NCBI RefSeq assembly: GCF_002119665.1
Contig: NZ_CP021111.1
Coordinates: 4,712,001 to 4,776,000, forward strand
Origin: Bordetella genomosp. 13
Lineage (GTDB): Bacteria > Pseudomonadota > Gammaproteobacteria > Burkholderiales > Burkholderiaceae_B
Reading direction: 5' to 3'
Length of the DNA stretch: 64,000 nucleotides
Shown here: one piece after another, positions 40,652 to 52,600 of the stretch
How the letters are laid out: each line of letters opens with the position of its first letter
How positions within the stretch are numbered: the stretch's first letter is position 1
Program-made: the position numbers and the translations under genes
Notes under the pieces: model-generated
Database searches by the model: none
What the model saw: only the letters and a program-made list of their open reading frames with translations
Told to the model about the DNA's origin: nothing

Positions 40652-41791
40652 ATGGACTTCGCCACCCGCATCGCCGCCTGGCAGGCGCTACACGGCCGCC
40701 ATGGACTGCCCTGGCAGGGGCCTGCCGACCCCTATCGCACCTGGCTGTCCGAGATCATGCTCCAGCAGACGCAGGTGTCCACGGTCATCCCGTACTACCA
40801 GCGCTTTCTCGAACGCTTCCCCGATGTGGCCGCGCTGGCGGCCGCCAGCCAGGAAGAGGTCATGCCCTACTGGGCCGGACTGGGCTATTACGCCCGCGCG
40901 CGCAACCTGCATCGCTGCGCCCAGCAGGTGGTCAGCGACTGGGGCGGCCGCTTTCCCGCTACCGCCGAACAGATCGCCACGCTGCCCGGCATCGGCCGCT
41001 CCACCGCGGCGGCCATCGCGGCGTTCTCTTACGGCGAGCGCTCGCCGATCCTGGACGGCAACGTCAAACGCGTATTCGCGCGGCACTTCGGCGTGGAAGG
41101 CGACCCGACGCGGCGCGAGGTCGAGCAGCGCATGTGGGCGCTGGCCGACGCGCAGGTGGCCGCGGCGCCGCAACTGGACATGCGCGCCTATACGCAGGGC
41201 CTGATGGATCTGGGCGCCACGGTCTGTACGCGGGGCAAGCCCGCCTGCGAGCGCTGTCCGGTGGCCGACACCTGCGTGGCCCGCCGCGAGGGCCGGCAGC
41301 AGGAACTGCCCAGCCCCAAGGCGCGCAAGACCGTGCCGCAGCGCCAGACCGGCATGCTGGTGCTGCAGCACGCCGGCTCGGTGCTGCTGCAGCAGCGGCC
41401 GCAGTCGGGCATCTGGGGCGGCCTGTGGAGCCTGCCCGAATTCGCCGCCGAAGGCGACCCGCTGGATGCGGCCCGGCTGCTGGGACACGAGCCCGCGGCG
41501 CACTATCGCCTGGCCGACTTCTCGCACACCTTCACGCATTACAAGCTGAACATCAGCCCGTGGTACGTGCACGTGCAGGCGCCGGCGGCGCTGCGCGATG
41601 CGGCGGCCGAGGGCGTGGCGACGCGCTGGATGGCTGCCGCCGAGCTGCCGTCCACCGCCCTGCCCGCGCCGGTGAAGAAGCTGCTGGAAGGATTGTTCGA
41701 GGCGGGACTGCCGGGCATGCCCGCGGCCGATGGCCTGCAAGCCAGCCCGAGCCTCTTCGCCCCGTTCCCCCGCCACGGCGCCCGGACGTGA
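40652..41791 (+). CDS. mutY: A/G-specific adenine DNA glycosylase
   Basis: It removes adenine mispaired with 8-oxoguanine. The 379-residue enzyme has catalytic E34 (LSEIMLQQTQV), the helix-hairpin-helix LPGIGRSTAAA, and D135 in ILDGNVKRVF. The iron-sulfur ligands are C-x6-C-x2-C-x5-C (CTRGKPACERCPVADTC). The C-terminal NUDIX-like domain that recognises 8-oxoG spans about 230-360. No Shine-Dalgarno is seen; GATAAT lies at 40641-40646, only 5 bp before the ATG, so a leaderless transcript is possible. Confidence 0.95.
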   Translation: MDFATRIAAWQALHGRHGLPWQGPADPYRTWLSEIMLQQTQVSTVIPYYQRFLERFPDVAALAAASQEEVMPYWAGLGYYARARNLHRCAQQVVSDWGGRFPATAEQIATLPGIGRSTAAAIAAFSYGERSPILDGNVKRVFARHFGVEGDPTRREVEQRMWALADAQVAAAPQLDMRAYTQGLMDLGATVCTRGKPACERCPVADTCVARREGRQQELPSPKARKTVPQRQTGMLVLQHAGSVLLQQRPQSGIWGGLWSLPEFAAEGDPLDAARLLGHEPAAHYRLADFSHTFTHYKLNISPWYVHVQAPAALRDAAAEGVATRWMAAAELPSTALPAPVKKLLEGLFEAGLPGMPAADGLQASPSLFAPFPRHGART

Positions 41792-41825
41792 AAACGCCGT
41801 CGCGCCCATGACGGGCGGGACGGCG
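41791..41825 (-). terminator. Rho-independent terminator after the peptidase/Bug operon
   Basis: On the minus strand a long stem (CGCCGTC and CGCCC blocks pairing with GGGCG and GACGGCG, one internal mismatch, 5-nt loop) is followed by TTTT. It lies 18 bp past the Bug stop codon and against the mutY stop. Confidence 0.75.
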
Positions 41826-41842
41826 CCGATACTGCTGCGTGC

Positions 41843-42832
41843 TTACTGCTCGATGCTGATGTTCGCGGCCTTCACGATGTCGGCCCACTGCTGGCGATCC
41901 TTCTCCAGGAACTGCGCGAACTGCTCGGACGTCACGCCCGTGACGGGCTCGGAACCCAGGCCGGCCATCTTCTCTTTCAGCGCCGGCTGCGCCAGCACGT
42001 CCCGGAAGGCGGCCTGATACGTGGCCAGCACATCGGCCGGCAGGCCGGCCGGCGCGAACACGCCCTGCCACGTGGGCATGTCGAAGCCCTTCAGGCCCTG
42101 CTCGTCCAGGGTCGGCACGTTGGGCAATTGCGCCGCGCGCTTGAGCGACGCCACGCCGATGGCCTTCACCTTGCCCTGCTGCGCCAGGGGCGCCGCGGTC
42201 GAGATGTTGTCCATGGTCATCGCGATGTGGCCGCCCAGCAGATCGGTGATCACCGGCGCGGCGCCGCGATACGCGGCCACCGGCACCTTCACGCCCAGAC
42301 GGTGCAGCATGGTCTCGGCGATGAGGTGGTTCGAGATGCCCACGCCCGCGATGCCGTAGCTGGCGCTGGGCGTCTTCTGGAAGTATTCCTTCAGCTCGGT
42401 CAGATTATTGGCCGGCACGTCCTTGTTGATGATCAGCACGTTGGGCTGCGTCGCGGCCTGCGTGATGGGAGTGAAGTCGGTGGGCTTGTAGTGCGTGCCC
42501 TTGGGGTTCAGCACATACGTGATGGCCATCGAGCCGGCGGCGCCGATGCCGATGGTGTAGCCGTCGGGGCGCGCCTGGGACAGGCGCATCGCCATGATGT
42601 TGCCGCCGGCGCCCGCCACGTTCTCCACCACCACGGGCTGGCCCAGGCGCTGAGACAGGGGGTCCGCCAGCAGGCGGGCCAGCGTGTCGGCCGAGCCGCC
42701 GGGGGCGAAGCCCACCATCAGGCGCACGGGCTTGGTGGGCTTCCAGGCGTCGGCGGCCACCGCCGGTGCGGCGGCCGCGGTGCCGGCGACGAGGACTGCG
42801 CCCAGGGCGCATCGCAGGTTACGAACAAACAT
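41843..42832 (-). CDS. Bug-family periplasmic substrate-binding protein
   Basis: The 329-residue protein has a signal peptide ending APAVAADAW and the mature signature KPVRLMVGFAPGGSADTLARLL. Further blocks are GQPVVVENVAGAGGNIMAM, DGYTIGIGAAGSMAI and YGIAGVGISNHLIAE. The ATG at 42832 is chosen because GGAGAG lies 8 nt upstream; a GTG at 42838 would be too close. It is last in a run with pepE, DUF1177 and AroM, so its ligand may be a peptide-derived or amide compound; that is inference. Confidence 0.9.
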   Translation of the reverse strand: MFVRNLRCALGAVLVAGTAAAAPAVAADAWKPTKPVRLMVGFAPGGSADTLARLLADPLSQRLGQPVVVENVAGAGGNIMAMRLSQARPDGYTIGIGAAGSMAITYVLNPKGTHYKPTDFTPITQAATQPNVLIINKDVPANNLTELKEYFQKTPSASYGIAGVGISNHLIAETMLHRLGVKVPVAAYRGAAPVITDLLGGHIAMTMDNISTAAPLAQQGKVKAIGVASLKRAAQLPNVPTLDEQGLKGFDMPTWQGVFAPAGLPADVLATYQAAFRDVLAQPALKEKMAGLGSEPVTGVTSEQFAQFLEKDRQQWADIVKAANISIEQ

Positions 42833-42912
42833 AATCACACTCTCCAGTGAGTCATTGACGAAGTTGTCATGTCTCCACTCGCCGCTCTTTTCTCGCGGAC
42901 GTCGTTATTCAT

Positions 42913-43599
42913 TCATTCCAGGATCTGCGACAGCGCCTGGGCCACCATGCGGTTGGACAGCAGCACCGGCCGGCCCGAGGCGGCCGCGGTGGCGCGCCGC
43001 ATGCGTTCGGCATAGCCCATGCAATGCAGCACGATCAGATCGCAATCGGACAGTTCGCGGCCCGCGGCCTCGAAGCGGGCCTGCGCTTTCGCCGGATCGG
43101 CCTCATAAGGCGAGGCGTGCACGATGCGCGTCTCGCAGCCCAGCGGCGTGGCCAGATGGAAGGCATCCACCTGCGCGGCCAGCGGCACGACCAGGCCGAT
43201 GCGCCGGCAATGGCGAGCCAGCCCGGCGATCAGGTGATCCACCACTTGCTGCGGCTCGACCACGAGGGTGCGCATGGGCGCGATGGCGGTGCCGGTGCAC
43301 AGCGGCACCAGCACGTCGTAGCCTGCCGCATCGGCCCGGCCCATGATCTCCGCCAGCCTGGCCTCGGCGGCATGCTTGTCCAGTTCCACCTGCGCGCCGT
43401 CGCGCATGCGCGACGCGAAGCGGTAGGCGCCCGGCTTGGGCCGCATGGCCTGCAGTTGCGCCTCGTCCATGCCGTCCAGGGCGCCGAACTCGTCGATGGC
43501 CACGTGCGGGCCCAGCAGCGGCGCCATCTCGGGCACCACGTCACTGCGCGGCGACTGCCCGATGGTGAAGAACGCCACGCGGCGCGTCGTCACGCTCAT
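42913..43599 (-). CDS. AroM family protein
   Basis: The 228-residue cytoplasmic protein begins RRVAFFTIGQSPRSDVVPEM, the AroM signature. It has CTGTAIAP in the middle and a Cys near the C-terminus (LIVLHCMGYAERMR), like Asp/Glu racemase-related folds. The function is unknown; AroM got its name from co-regulation with E. coli aroL. Here it is translationally coupled (ATGA) to DUF1177, pointing to a shared catabolic role. Confidence 0.85.
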   Translation of the reverse strand: MSVTTRRVAFFTIGQSPRSDVVPEMAPLLGPHVAIDEFGALDGMDEAQLQAMRPKPGAYRFASRMRDGAQVELDKHAAEARLAEIMGRADAAGYDVLVPLCTGTAIAPMRTLVVEPQQVVDHLIAGLARHCRRIGLVVPLAAQVDAFHLATPLGCETRIVHASPYEADPAKAQARFEAAGRELSDCDLIVLHCMGYAERMRRATAAASGRPVLLSNRMVAQALSQILE

Positions 43600-44519
43600 G
43601 ACTGAACCTCATGACCGACGGTCTGCAGGTGCGCCAGCGAACCATAGCGCTGCTGAAGCGCGGCCCATTCCTGCTCGTCGAAGAACTTCAGCACGCCCTG
43701 CCCGTAGAGCTTGGCGACCTCGATGCAGAAGCGCATGGCCACGTCGGCGTCCACGGCGTTGGTCACGCCGGTGGCGCAGCCGGGCACAGTGGTCTGGGCC
43801 GTCAGCGCGACGCCGACGACCGGCGCATCGGTGACGATGGTGGGCTGCATCAACGAATTCACGTGCCACAGGCCGTTCTCGTACGGCGTGATGTCCTGCG
43901 TGGTCAGCGGCAGCGTCAGGGGCAGCTGGCCACTAACCCAGCCCATCACATCGAGCATGGTTTCGGGAATGCGCAGCAGATAGCCTTGTCTGGCCACGGG
44001 GGTCAGCGCGACGCCGCGCTGGTTCACCAGCCGGTTGCCGCGCGTCGTGTCGACGGACAGGATGGCTTCCATGCGCGGGTCGACTTCGTGGGACATCATC
44101 TCGCGCATGGGGAACGGAGAGCGCATCATCGGCACGGGGTGGTGCGGACGCGTGCCGGCGCGCGGGCAGATGTGCGTGCGGATGCGCACGGTGCCCGGCA
44201 TCAGGTCGCCCTGCCGCGCCATGGCCATGATCTTCAGCGCGGCCGCGATTGCCACCACGGCCCCGTCGCTGTCCGACACCAGGCCGGTAACCGCCGGCCG
44301 CGCGCCGATGCCGCCCAGCCGGCCCACGATGCCCAACTGCGGAGCCGACTCGTCGGCGCCCGGAATGACGATGGACAGAAAGTCCGTGGCGGCCTCGCCG
44401 CGCTCCAGGCGGGTGACCTCGACCTCGCAGCGGCCCGCGGCGCGCAGCACCTGCGCGACCGACTCGCCCGTGACGTAGGCCGACGACAGCAGTTCGATGG
44501 TGTCTATGACGTGCTTCAT
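43596..44519 (-). CDS. DUF1177 domain protein
   Basis: The 307-residue protein starts MKHVIDTIELLSSAYVTGE. It has Gly-rich GIVGRLGGIGARPAVTGLVSDSDGA, a His/Cys segment HICPRAGTRPHHPVP, and DTTRGNRLVNQRG. These match DUF1177, whose activity is not known. The conserved His/Cys/Asp residues suggest a hydrolase or metal enzyme. It overlaps both pepE upstream and aroM downstream by ATGA, so all three are made from one message. Confidence 0.85.
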   Translation of the reverse strand: MKHVIDTIELLSSAYVTGESVAQVLRAAGRCEVEVTRLERGEAATDFLSIVIPGADESAPQLGIVGRLGGIGARPAVTGLVSDSDGAVVAIAAALKIMAMARQGDLMPGTVRIRTHICPRAGTRPHHPVPMMRSPFPMREMMSHEVDPRMEAILSVDTTRGNRLVNQRGVALTPVARQGYLLRIPETMLDVMGWVSGQLPLTLPLTTQDITPYENGLWHVNSLMQPTIVTDAPVVGVALTAQTTVPGCATGVTNAVDADVAMRFCIEVAKLYGQGVLKFFDEQEWAALQQRYGSLAHLQTVGHEVQS

Positions 44520-45220
44520 GCCGACACCTCCACCTTGCCGGGACGCAGCACGGCGGGCTCGCGCCGCCCCAGGAACAGCGTCGCGTCGTGCGGGCCCACC
44601 AGTTCCATTCCGTCATCGCGCACCCGCAGGCCGGTGCCTTCCGGCAAGCCGAGCACGGGCATGGCCGGGCTCGCCGCGCAGAACTCCGCCAGGCGCTGCA
44701 TGCGCGTCTCGCCGCGATGTCCGGGCGGATGGGCGTTGGTGTAATGGGGATTGATCTGGAAGGGCACCAGGGCCAGGGCGTCGAAGCTGCCCGGATCGAC
44801 GATGGGCATGTCGTTGGTGGTGCAGATCGTGGGGCAGGCCAGGTTCGATCCCGCGCTCCAGCCCAGGTACGACGCGCCCTCGCGCACGCGGCGCGCCATC
44901 AGCGGCATCAGCTCGCGGCGGCGCAGCTCGCGCAGCAGATTGAACGTGTTGCCGCCGCCGACGATGATCACGGAGGCCGCCTCCAGCGCCGCTACCGGGT
45001 CCTCGGCACGATGCAGCGGCTGGATGTTCCAACCCAGGTCCGCCAGCGCATCGCCCACCAGCGTCGCGTAATCGTCCCAGTCGCGCGTCACGCCCGCGAA
45101 GGGCACGAAGACGGCGGACGCGTCCGCGGGCAGGGCCTGGCCCAGTTCACGGATGGCCGGCAAGGCGTGGACCAGGTAGCCGGCCTCGCTGCTGGAGTTG
45201 CTCAGGAGCAGAAGATTCAT
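44516..45220 (-). CDS. pepE: alpha-aspartyl dipeptidase PepE
   Basis: The 234-residue cytoplasmic serine peptidase of family S51 hydrolyses Asp-X dipeptides. The nucleophile is S122 in GWSAGSN, with H159 in INPHYTNAHPPGHRGETR and an acidic partner in the PIVDPGSF segment. Begins MNLLLLSNSS, as in the family. It heads the pepE-DUF1177-aroM-Bug run, 72 bp after the IclR gene. Confidence 0.92.
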   Translation of the reverse strand: MNLLLLSNSSSEAGYLVHALPAIRELGQALPADASAVFVPFAGVTRDWDDYATLVGDALADLGWNIQPLHRAEDPVAALEAASVIIVGGGNTFNLLRELRRRELMPLMARRVREGASYLGWSAGSNLACPTICTTNDMPIVDPGSFDALALVPFQINPHYTNAHPPGHRGETRMQRLAEFCAASPAMPVLGLPEGTGLRVRDDGMELVGPHDATLFLGRREPAVLRPGKVEVSA

Positions 45221-45292
45221 CGAGAAATTCCGTAGTGAAACGTCGGTTGTGCGCGGCGCGGCCGCGAGTACAGACTGGAAGATTCGGCGCGC

Positions 45293-46060
45293 CTACACCT
45301 GCCAGAAAGGATCGTGCAGGTCGCGGCCCAGGCCGCCGACCTGTTCGAGGACCAGCTGGCGCAGCTCGGCGACGCGCGCGGCGTCGGCCTGGAATGACAC
45401 GAAGGACACGCACAGGCCGCGCAGTTCGCCGGTGCCGGGATCGCGCACCGCGGCCGCCACCGCGCCGATGCCCGGCATGGCCTGGTCGATGGCGACGGCG
45501 CAGCGCTCGGCCTGGATGCGGACCACGTGCTGGGCCAGCTCGCCGACCGAGGCGGGGCAGTCGCGCCCTTCCGGCGGCAGCGGCGCGGAAGGATCGTCGC
45601 CATACAGCGCGGCGAATTCGGCCTTGGTAAGCCGCGACAGCATCGCGCGCCCCATCGCCGTGCTGGACGCCGCGCGGCGCGATCCGGGCGGCGACAGCAC
45701 CTGCACGGGATGCGAACCGTTCAGGCGCTGCAGCACCACGGTCTCGTGGCGGTTCAGTGTCGACAGATACGCGGTAAGGCCCGAGGTGTCGGACAGCCGC
45801 GCCAGCACGGCGCGGCAGGCTTCGTCCAGCGGCGTGGCGGCCATGCTGGCGCGTACCGCCTGCGCCAGCAGCGCGCCGGCGCGGAATCGCCGGGTCTGCG
45901 GGTCCTGGTCCAGCAGTCCGTAAGCCTGCATCTGCGCGAGCAAGCGCGACGCCGAGCTCTTGGGCAGCGACAGCCGCCCGGCCACGTCGGTGAAGCTCAA
46001 TTCGGTCGCGCCATCGGCGTAGAGCGACAGCACGCGCTGCACGCCATCCAGAATGCTCAT
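45293..46060 (-). CDS. IclR-family transcriptional regulator
   Basis: The 255-residue protein has an N-terminal winged helix (VQRVLSLYADGATELSFTDVAGRLSLPKSSASRLLAQMQAYGLL) and a C-terminal effector domain (GSRRAASSTAMGRAMLSRL, IDQAMPGIGAVAAAVRD). It precedes pepE on the same strand and probably controls the cluster. Overlapping palindromes start 4 bp upstream of its ATG and cover the ribosome-binding region, so it very likely represses itself. Confidence 0.9.
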   Translation of the reverse strand: MSILDGVQRVLSLYADGATELSFTDVAGRLSLPKSSASRLLAQMQAYGLLDQDPQTRRFRAGALLAQAVRASMAATPLDEACRAVLARLSDTSGLTAYLSTLNRHETVVLQRLNGSHPVQVLSPPGSRRAASSTAMGRAMLSRLTKAEFAALYGDDPSAPLPPEGRDCPASVGELAQHVVRIQAERCAVAIDQAMPGIGAVAAAVRDPGTGELRGLCVSFVSFQADAARVAELRQLVLEQVGGLGRDLHDPFWQV

Positions 46061-46064
46061 ACAA

Positions 46065-46091
46065 GTTCCGTTTTTCGGAACTATAGTTCCG
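46065..46091. promoter_or_regulatory. overlapping palindromic operators upstream of the IclR gene
   Basis: GTTCCG-TTTTT-CGGAAC (46065-46081) overlaps a perfect 16-bp palindrome CGGAACTATAGTTCCG (46076-46091). Three GTTCCG half-sites share one arm. This is the layout expected for an IclR-type dimer or tetramer site. Confidence 0.78.
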
Positions 46092-46200
46092 TAATGTTGA
46101 ACAAGCGTACTGCAAGCAGCGGGCGAGCGTCAAACGACGTGCCCGCCGCACTCGGCGAGCGGCGCGTGGCGCATCAAAGAAATATGCGTGGAAGGTTTGT

Positions 46201-47025
46201 TCAGCCGAGGTTGCGAAGCAACATCACCAGCTTCAGCCCGGGATGCGTGGCCAGCCGGAACGTCACCTGCCGGAACGTCAAGCGTCCGTCGCGCGGATGG
46301 GCGAATTCGCGCGCACCGCCTTCGCGCTCCACCACGGCATGGCGTGTCCACCAGTGGGCGAAGGTCTCGCTGGCGCGGTTCAGTTCGGCCAGCAGCACGC
46401 TGACGTCCGGCTCGTCCAGGTGCGCGCCGGCATCGGCGCGGAACTCGGCCACCACGCGGCGCGCGCGCTGTTCCCAGCCCACCACCAGTTCGCGGGCGGC
46501 GGGGTCCAGGAAGATGTAGCGCAGCAGGTTGGGATGCGGGTCCCGGTCCGGCCAATGATCGAACAGTTCGCGCATGGCCGCGTTGCTGGCCAGGACGTGC
46601 CAGGCCCGGTCCAGGACATAGGCGGGCGCCTCGATGGCGTCCACGCACTCCTGCAGCGGCAGGCCGGACGGGCCGCCCGGTTCGTCCTGCGCGTGCATCG
46701 GATCGGCGCATTCGGCCAGCTCGAACAGATAGGCGCGCTCGGCCCGCACCAGTTGCAGCACGTTGGCGATGCGCGCCCATACCGCGGGCGATACCGACAC
46801 TTCCCGGCCCTGCTCGATCCAGGTGTACCAGGTGACGCTGATGCCCGACAGCTGCGCCACCTCTTCGCGGCGCAGCCCCGGCGTGCGCCGGCGCATGCCG
46901 TCGGGCAGTCCGGCCATCTGCGGGGTGATGCGGGCGCGAGCGTTGCGGACGAATTCGCCCAGGGTACGGCGGCGCAGCGCCGAGCCCTCGTGGCCGGCTG
47001 CCGGAGCGGAAGAGGTACTGTTCAT
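46201..47025 (-). CDS. XRE-family regulator with MmyB-like sensor domain
   Basis: The 274-residue protein has an N-terminal helix-turn-helix (LRREEVAQLSGISVTWYTWIEQGREVSVSPAVWARIANVL). The C-terminal MmyB-like ligand-binding domain includes YVLDRAWHVLASNAAMRELF, RYIFLDPAARELV and LRFRQVTF-like FRQVTFRLATHPGLKLVML. The effector is unknown; fatty acids have been found in related structures. It does not sit next to an obvious target, and no SDR or oxidoreductase, the usual partner, is adjacent. Confidence 0.88.
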   Translation of the reverse strand: MNSTSSAPAAGHEGSALRRRTLGEFVRNARARITPQMAGLPDGMRRRTPGLRREEVAQLSGISVTWYTWIEQGREVSVSPAVWARIANVLQLVRAERAYLFELAECADPMHAQDEPGGPSGLPLQECVDAIEAPAYVLDRAWHVLASNAAMRELFDHWPDRDPHPNLLRYIFLDPAARELVVGWEQRARRVVAEFRADAGAHLDEPDVSVLLAELNRASETFAHWWTRHAVVEREGGAREFAHPRDGRLTFRQVTFRLATHPGLKLVMLLRNLG

Positions 47026-47091
47026 ACCAGGATAGGCAAAGGCCTGTACGCGGATTCGGGCGCGCCTATCTTACCCGCGCGGCGCGCGGCG

Positions 47092-47580
47092 CTAGTGCGC
47101 GTCGCGGTCGGACAACGCGGGATTTCGCTCGTTCCAGCGTCGGAACGCCTCTCTTACCTGATCCGCCTGGTCGCATTGCCGCAGCGCCTTCTGGAACTCG
47201 GCTTGCGAGAACAGTCCGGCCGCTTCGGCGAGGATATCCAGGTGCGTCTGGTTCGCCGGCGCCGGCACAATGATGAACAGCGCGTGCACCACCCGCGAGC
47301 CCGCCCCGTCATCGAAGAAGCACGGGCGCTTCAGCCGCATGTACAGAAGGCGGATGCCTTCCAGCCCTTCGACCGAGGCATGCGGCATGGCCACCTCCTG
47401 TCCCAGCGCCGTCGAGCCCAGCCGCTCGCGCCGCACCAGGGCAGCGAGAATGTCCTCGGCCGAAATGCGGCAGGCCGCCGCCAGGCGCTCGCTGGCAATC
47501 TGGAACAGCTGATCCTTGTCCCGCACGTCCACGTCCACGAGGATGCGGTCGTGCTGCAGGAAATCGTCTATCACGCCCAT
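47092..47580 (-). CDS. orphan PTS EIIA protein (fructose/Ntr type)
   Basis: The 162-residue cytoplasmic phosphocarrier domain has the phosphorylated His at 67 in ALGQEVAMPHASVEG. FIIVPAPANQTHLDILAEAAGLFS is the conserved C-terminal block. No permease or HPr gene is adjacent. It may act as a regulatory EIIA rather than in sugar uptake. It lies 236 bp downstream of metH and 66 bp upstream of the XRE gene, all on one strand. Confidence 0.85.
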   Translation of the reverse strand: MGVIDDFLQHDRILVDVDVRDKDQLFQIASERLAAACRISAEDILAALVRRERLGSTALGQEVAMPHASVEGLEGIRLLYMRLKRPCFFDDGAGSRVVHALFIIVPAPANQTHLDILAEAAGLFSQAEFQKALRQCDQADQVREAFRRWNERNPALSDRDAH

Positions 47581-47816
47581 ATGCGCTCCCTTCTGCGTCG
47601 GGACTGGCCCAACGGAGTCGTTGCGACGCGGCCGTCGCGTTCATGAACTGCTCCCCGAGCCTGTCCGATCACTGTAGAAGAGCGCGCGTAAAGATGTTGC
47701 AAACAAGGGCTACGAAGCCATAAAGAACATATAGCGGCGACGCGCCGGGAGCTCGACGCCACGGCGAAACGGCGCTCGCGCCGGCCGATGCGCCGCCGCC
47801 CGCGCGCCGCATCGCG

Positions 47817-51575
<3,759 letters not shown>

Positions 51576-51896
51576 GCGGGGGTATGACACGGCGGATCCT
51601 GTGGGAAGCATGCGCGCGAAACGGCAGCGCATGCGTCGATGGCAAATTGTGTCCATTTTAGCCGTGCCCGGCGAGGCGCCTCGCGGCATGGAAGGCCGCG
51701 GATACGTGGGCTGGCGGCTGATGAGGGCGCCGTACGCATGACTGCAACTGGATTAGTCAAATCACAACATGAGTAAATTAATGTCAATGTCATAACCTGA
51801 GGTCGCCCTCCTTTTTATAGTGTGGGCCTTTCACAGGCTCTATCACTCTGCCCGCGCCCGACCCAGCCGCGCGGCTCGAACAACAAGGAGTTGGGA
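51576..51896. other. 321-bp divergent region between metH and the vgrG island
   Basis: No gene was recognised. On the minus strand a CGCGGC/GCCGCG hairpin and the palindrome GAGGCGCCTC lie at about 51680-51712, followed by CTAAAATGGACAC, a plausible metH promoter. The part from 51730 to 51820 is AT-rich and probably holds the promoter of the plus-strand island. No riboswitch consensus was found. Confidence 0.45.
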
Positions 51897-52562
51897 GTGG
51901 CGGCATTGCCCCAGGTGTTGATCAGAGAGGATGACGCCGTGCAGCAGCTGGGCACGGTGACGCATCTCGGCGCGGACGGCTGGCACGTCGTGCGTTGCCC
52001 CCATGACTCGCATGGCGCCGCGCTGCGCGTGCGACGCGCCGCCAGTTGCCTGCTCGACCCCCGGATGGGCGATACCGTGCTGGTCTGGGGCCCTAATCCC
52101 GCCCAGGCCTACATCGTGGCCGTGATCGAGCAGGCCGACCCCGCCGCCAGCCGCATCGAGGTCGATGGCGACCTGACGCTGGTTTCGCGTTCCGGCAACG
52201 TCCATGTGCAGGCGGCACGCGACTTGACCCTGACGGGCACCGACGTGTCGCTGGACGGCGAGATGCTGAAGGTCAACGCACCGCACGCCCGGCTGGCCCT
52301 GCAGGACACCGAATTCCTTGGCGTGGGCGTGCGCGCGACGGTGGCCTCGCTGCGCGTGGTGGGCCGCAACTGCGAAGTCGTGATGGACCGCATTTCGCAC
52401 CTGGCGCAACACATCTTCCGGCTGGCCGAACGCATGGAACAGGCCCGCGCGGGGCACATCGACTACCAGGCCGACCAGACCGCGCGCGTGCATGCGCGCC
52501 AGACGATAGTGACCGGCCGCGACGTCGTCAAAGTCGACGCCGACCAGATCCACATGGGCTGA
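51897..52562 (+). CDS. DUF3540 protein, T6SS vgrG-associated
   Basis: The 221-residue protein starts at GTG 51897 with AAGGAG six bases upstream. Its first half looks like an OB-fold (QLGTVTHLGADGWHVVRC, GDTVLVWG). The second half is beta-rich with short repeats (DGDLTLVSRSGNVHVQAARDLTLTGTDVSL) like a spike extension. Members lie next to vgrG, DUF2169 and DUF4150 genes in many T6SS clusters. It may help assemble or substitute part of the spike; no activity is known. Confidence 0.75.
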   Translation: MAALPQVLIREDDAVQQLGTVTHLGADGWHVVRCPHDSHGAALRVRRAASCLLDPRMGDTVLVWGPNPAQAYIVAVIEQADPAASRIEVDGDLTLVSRSGNVHVQAARDLTLTGTDVSLDGEMLKVNAPHARLALQDTEFLGVGVRATVASLRVVGRNCEVVMDRISHLAQHIFRLAERMEQARAGHIDYQADQTARVHARQTIVTGRDVVKVDADQIHMG

Positions 52563-52600
52563 CCGCTTCCCGGTCTTCCCTCAGCCTCGCAGGAAACTGC

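Noticed and set aside
36834..41204. 1456-codon open frame on the plus strand opposite the fused oxidoreductase and through mutY
   Set aside because: It is antisense to a gene with clear TPP, iron-sulfur and gamma-domain motifs. Its His/Arg/Gln/Ala-rich translation is typical of a shadow frame in high-GC DNA.
51640..51720. Possible SAH or B12 riboswitch upstream of metH
   Set aside because: A hairpin and a palindrome are present, but the conserved core sequences of neither class are seen.
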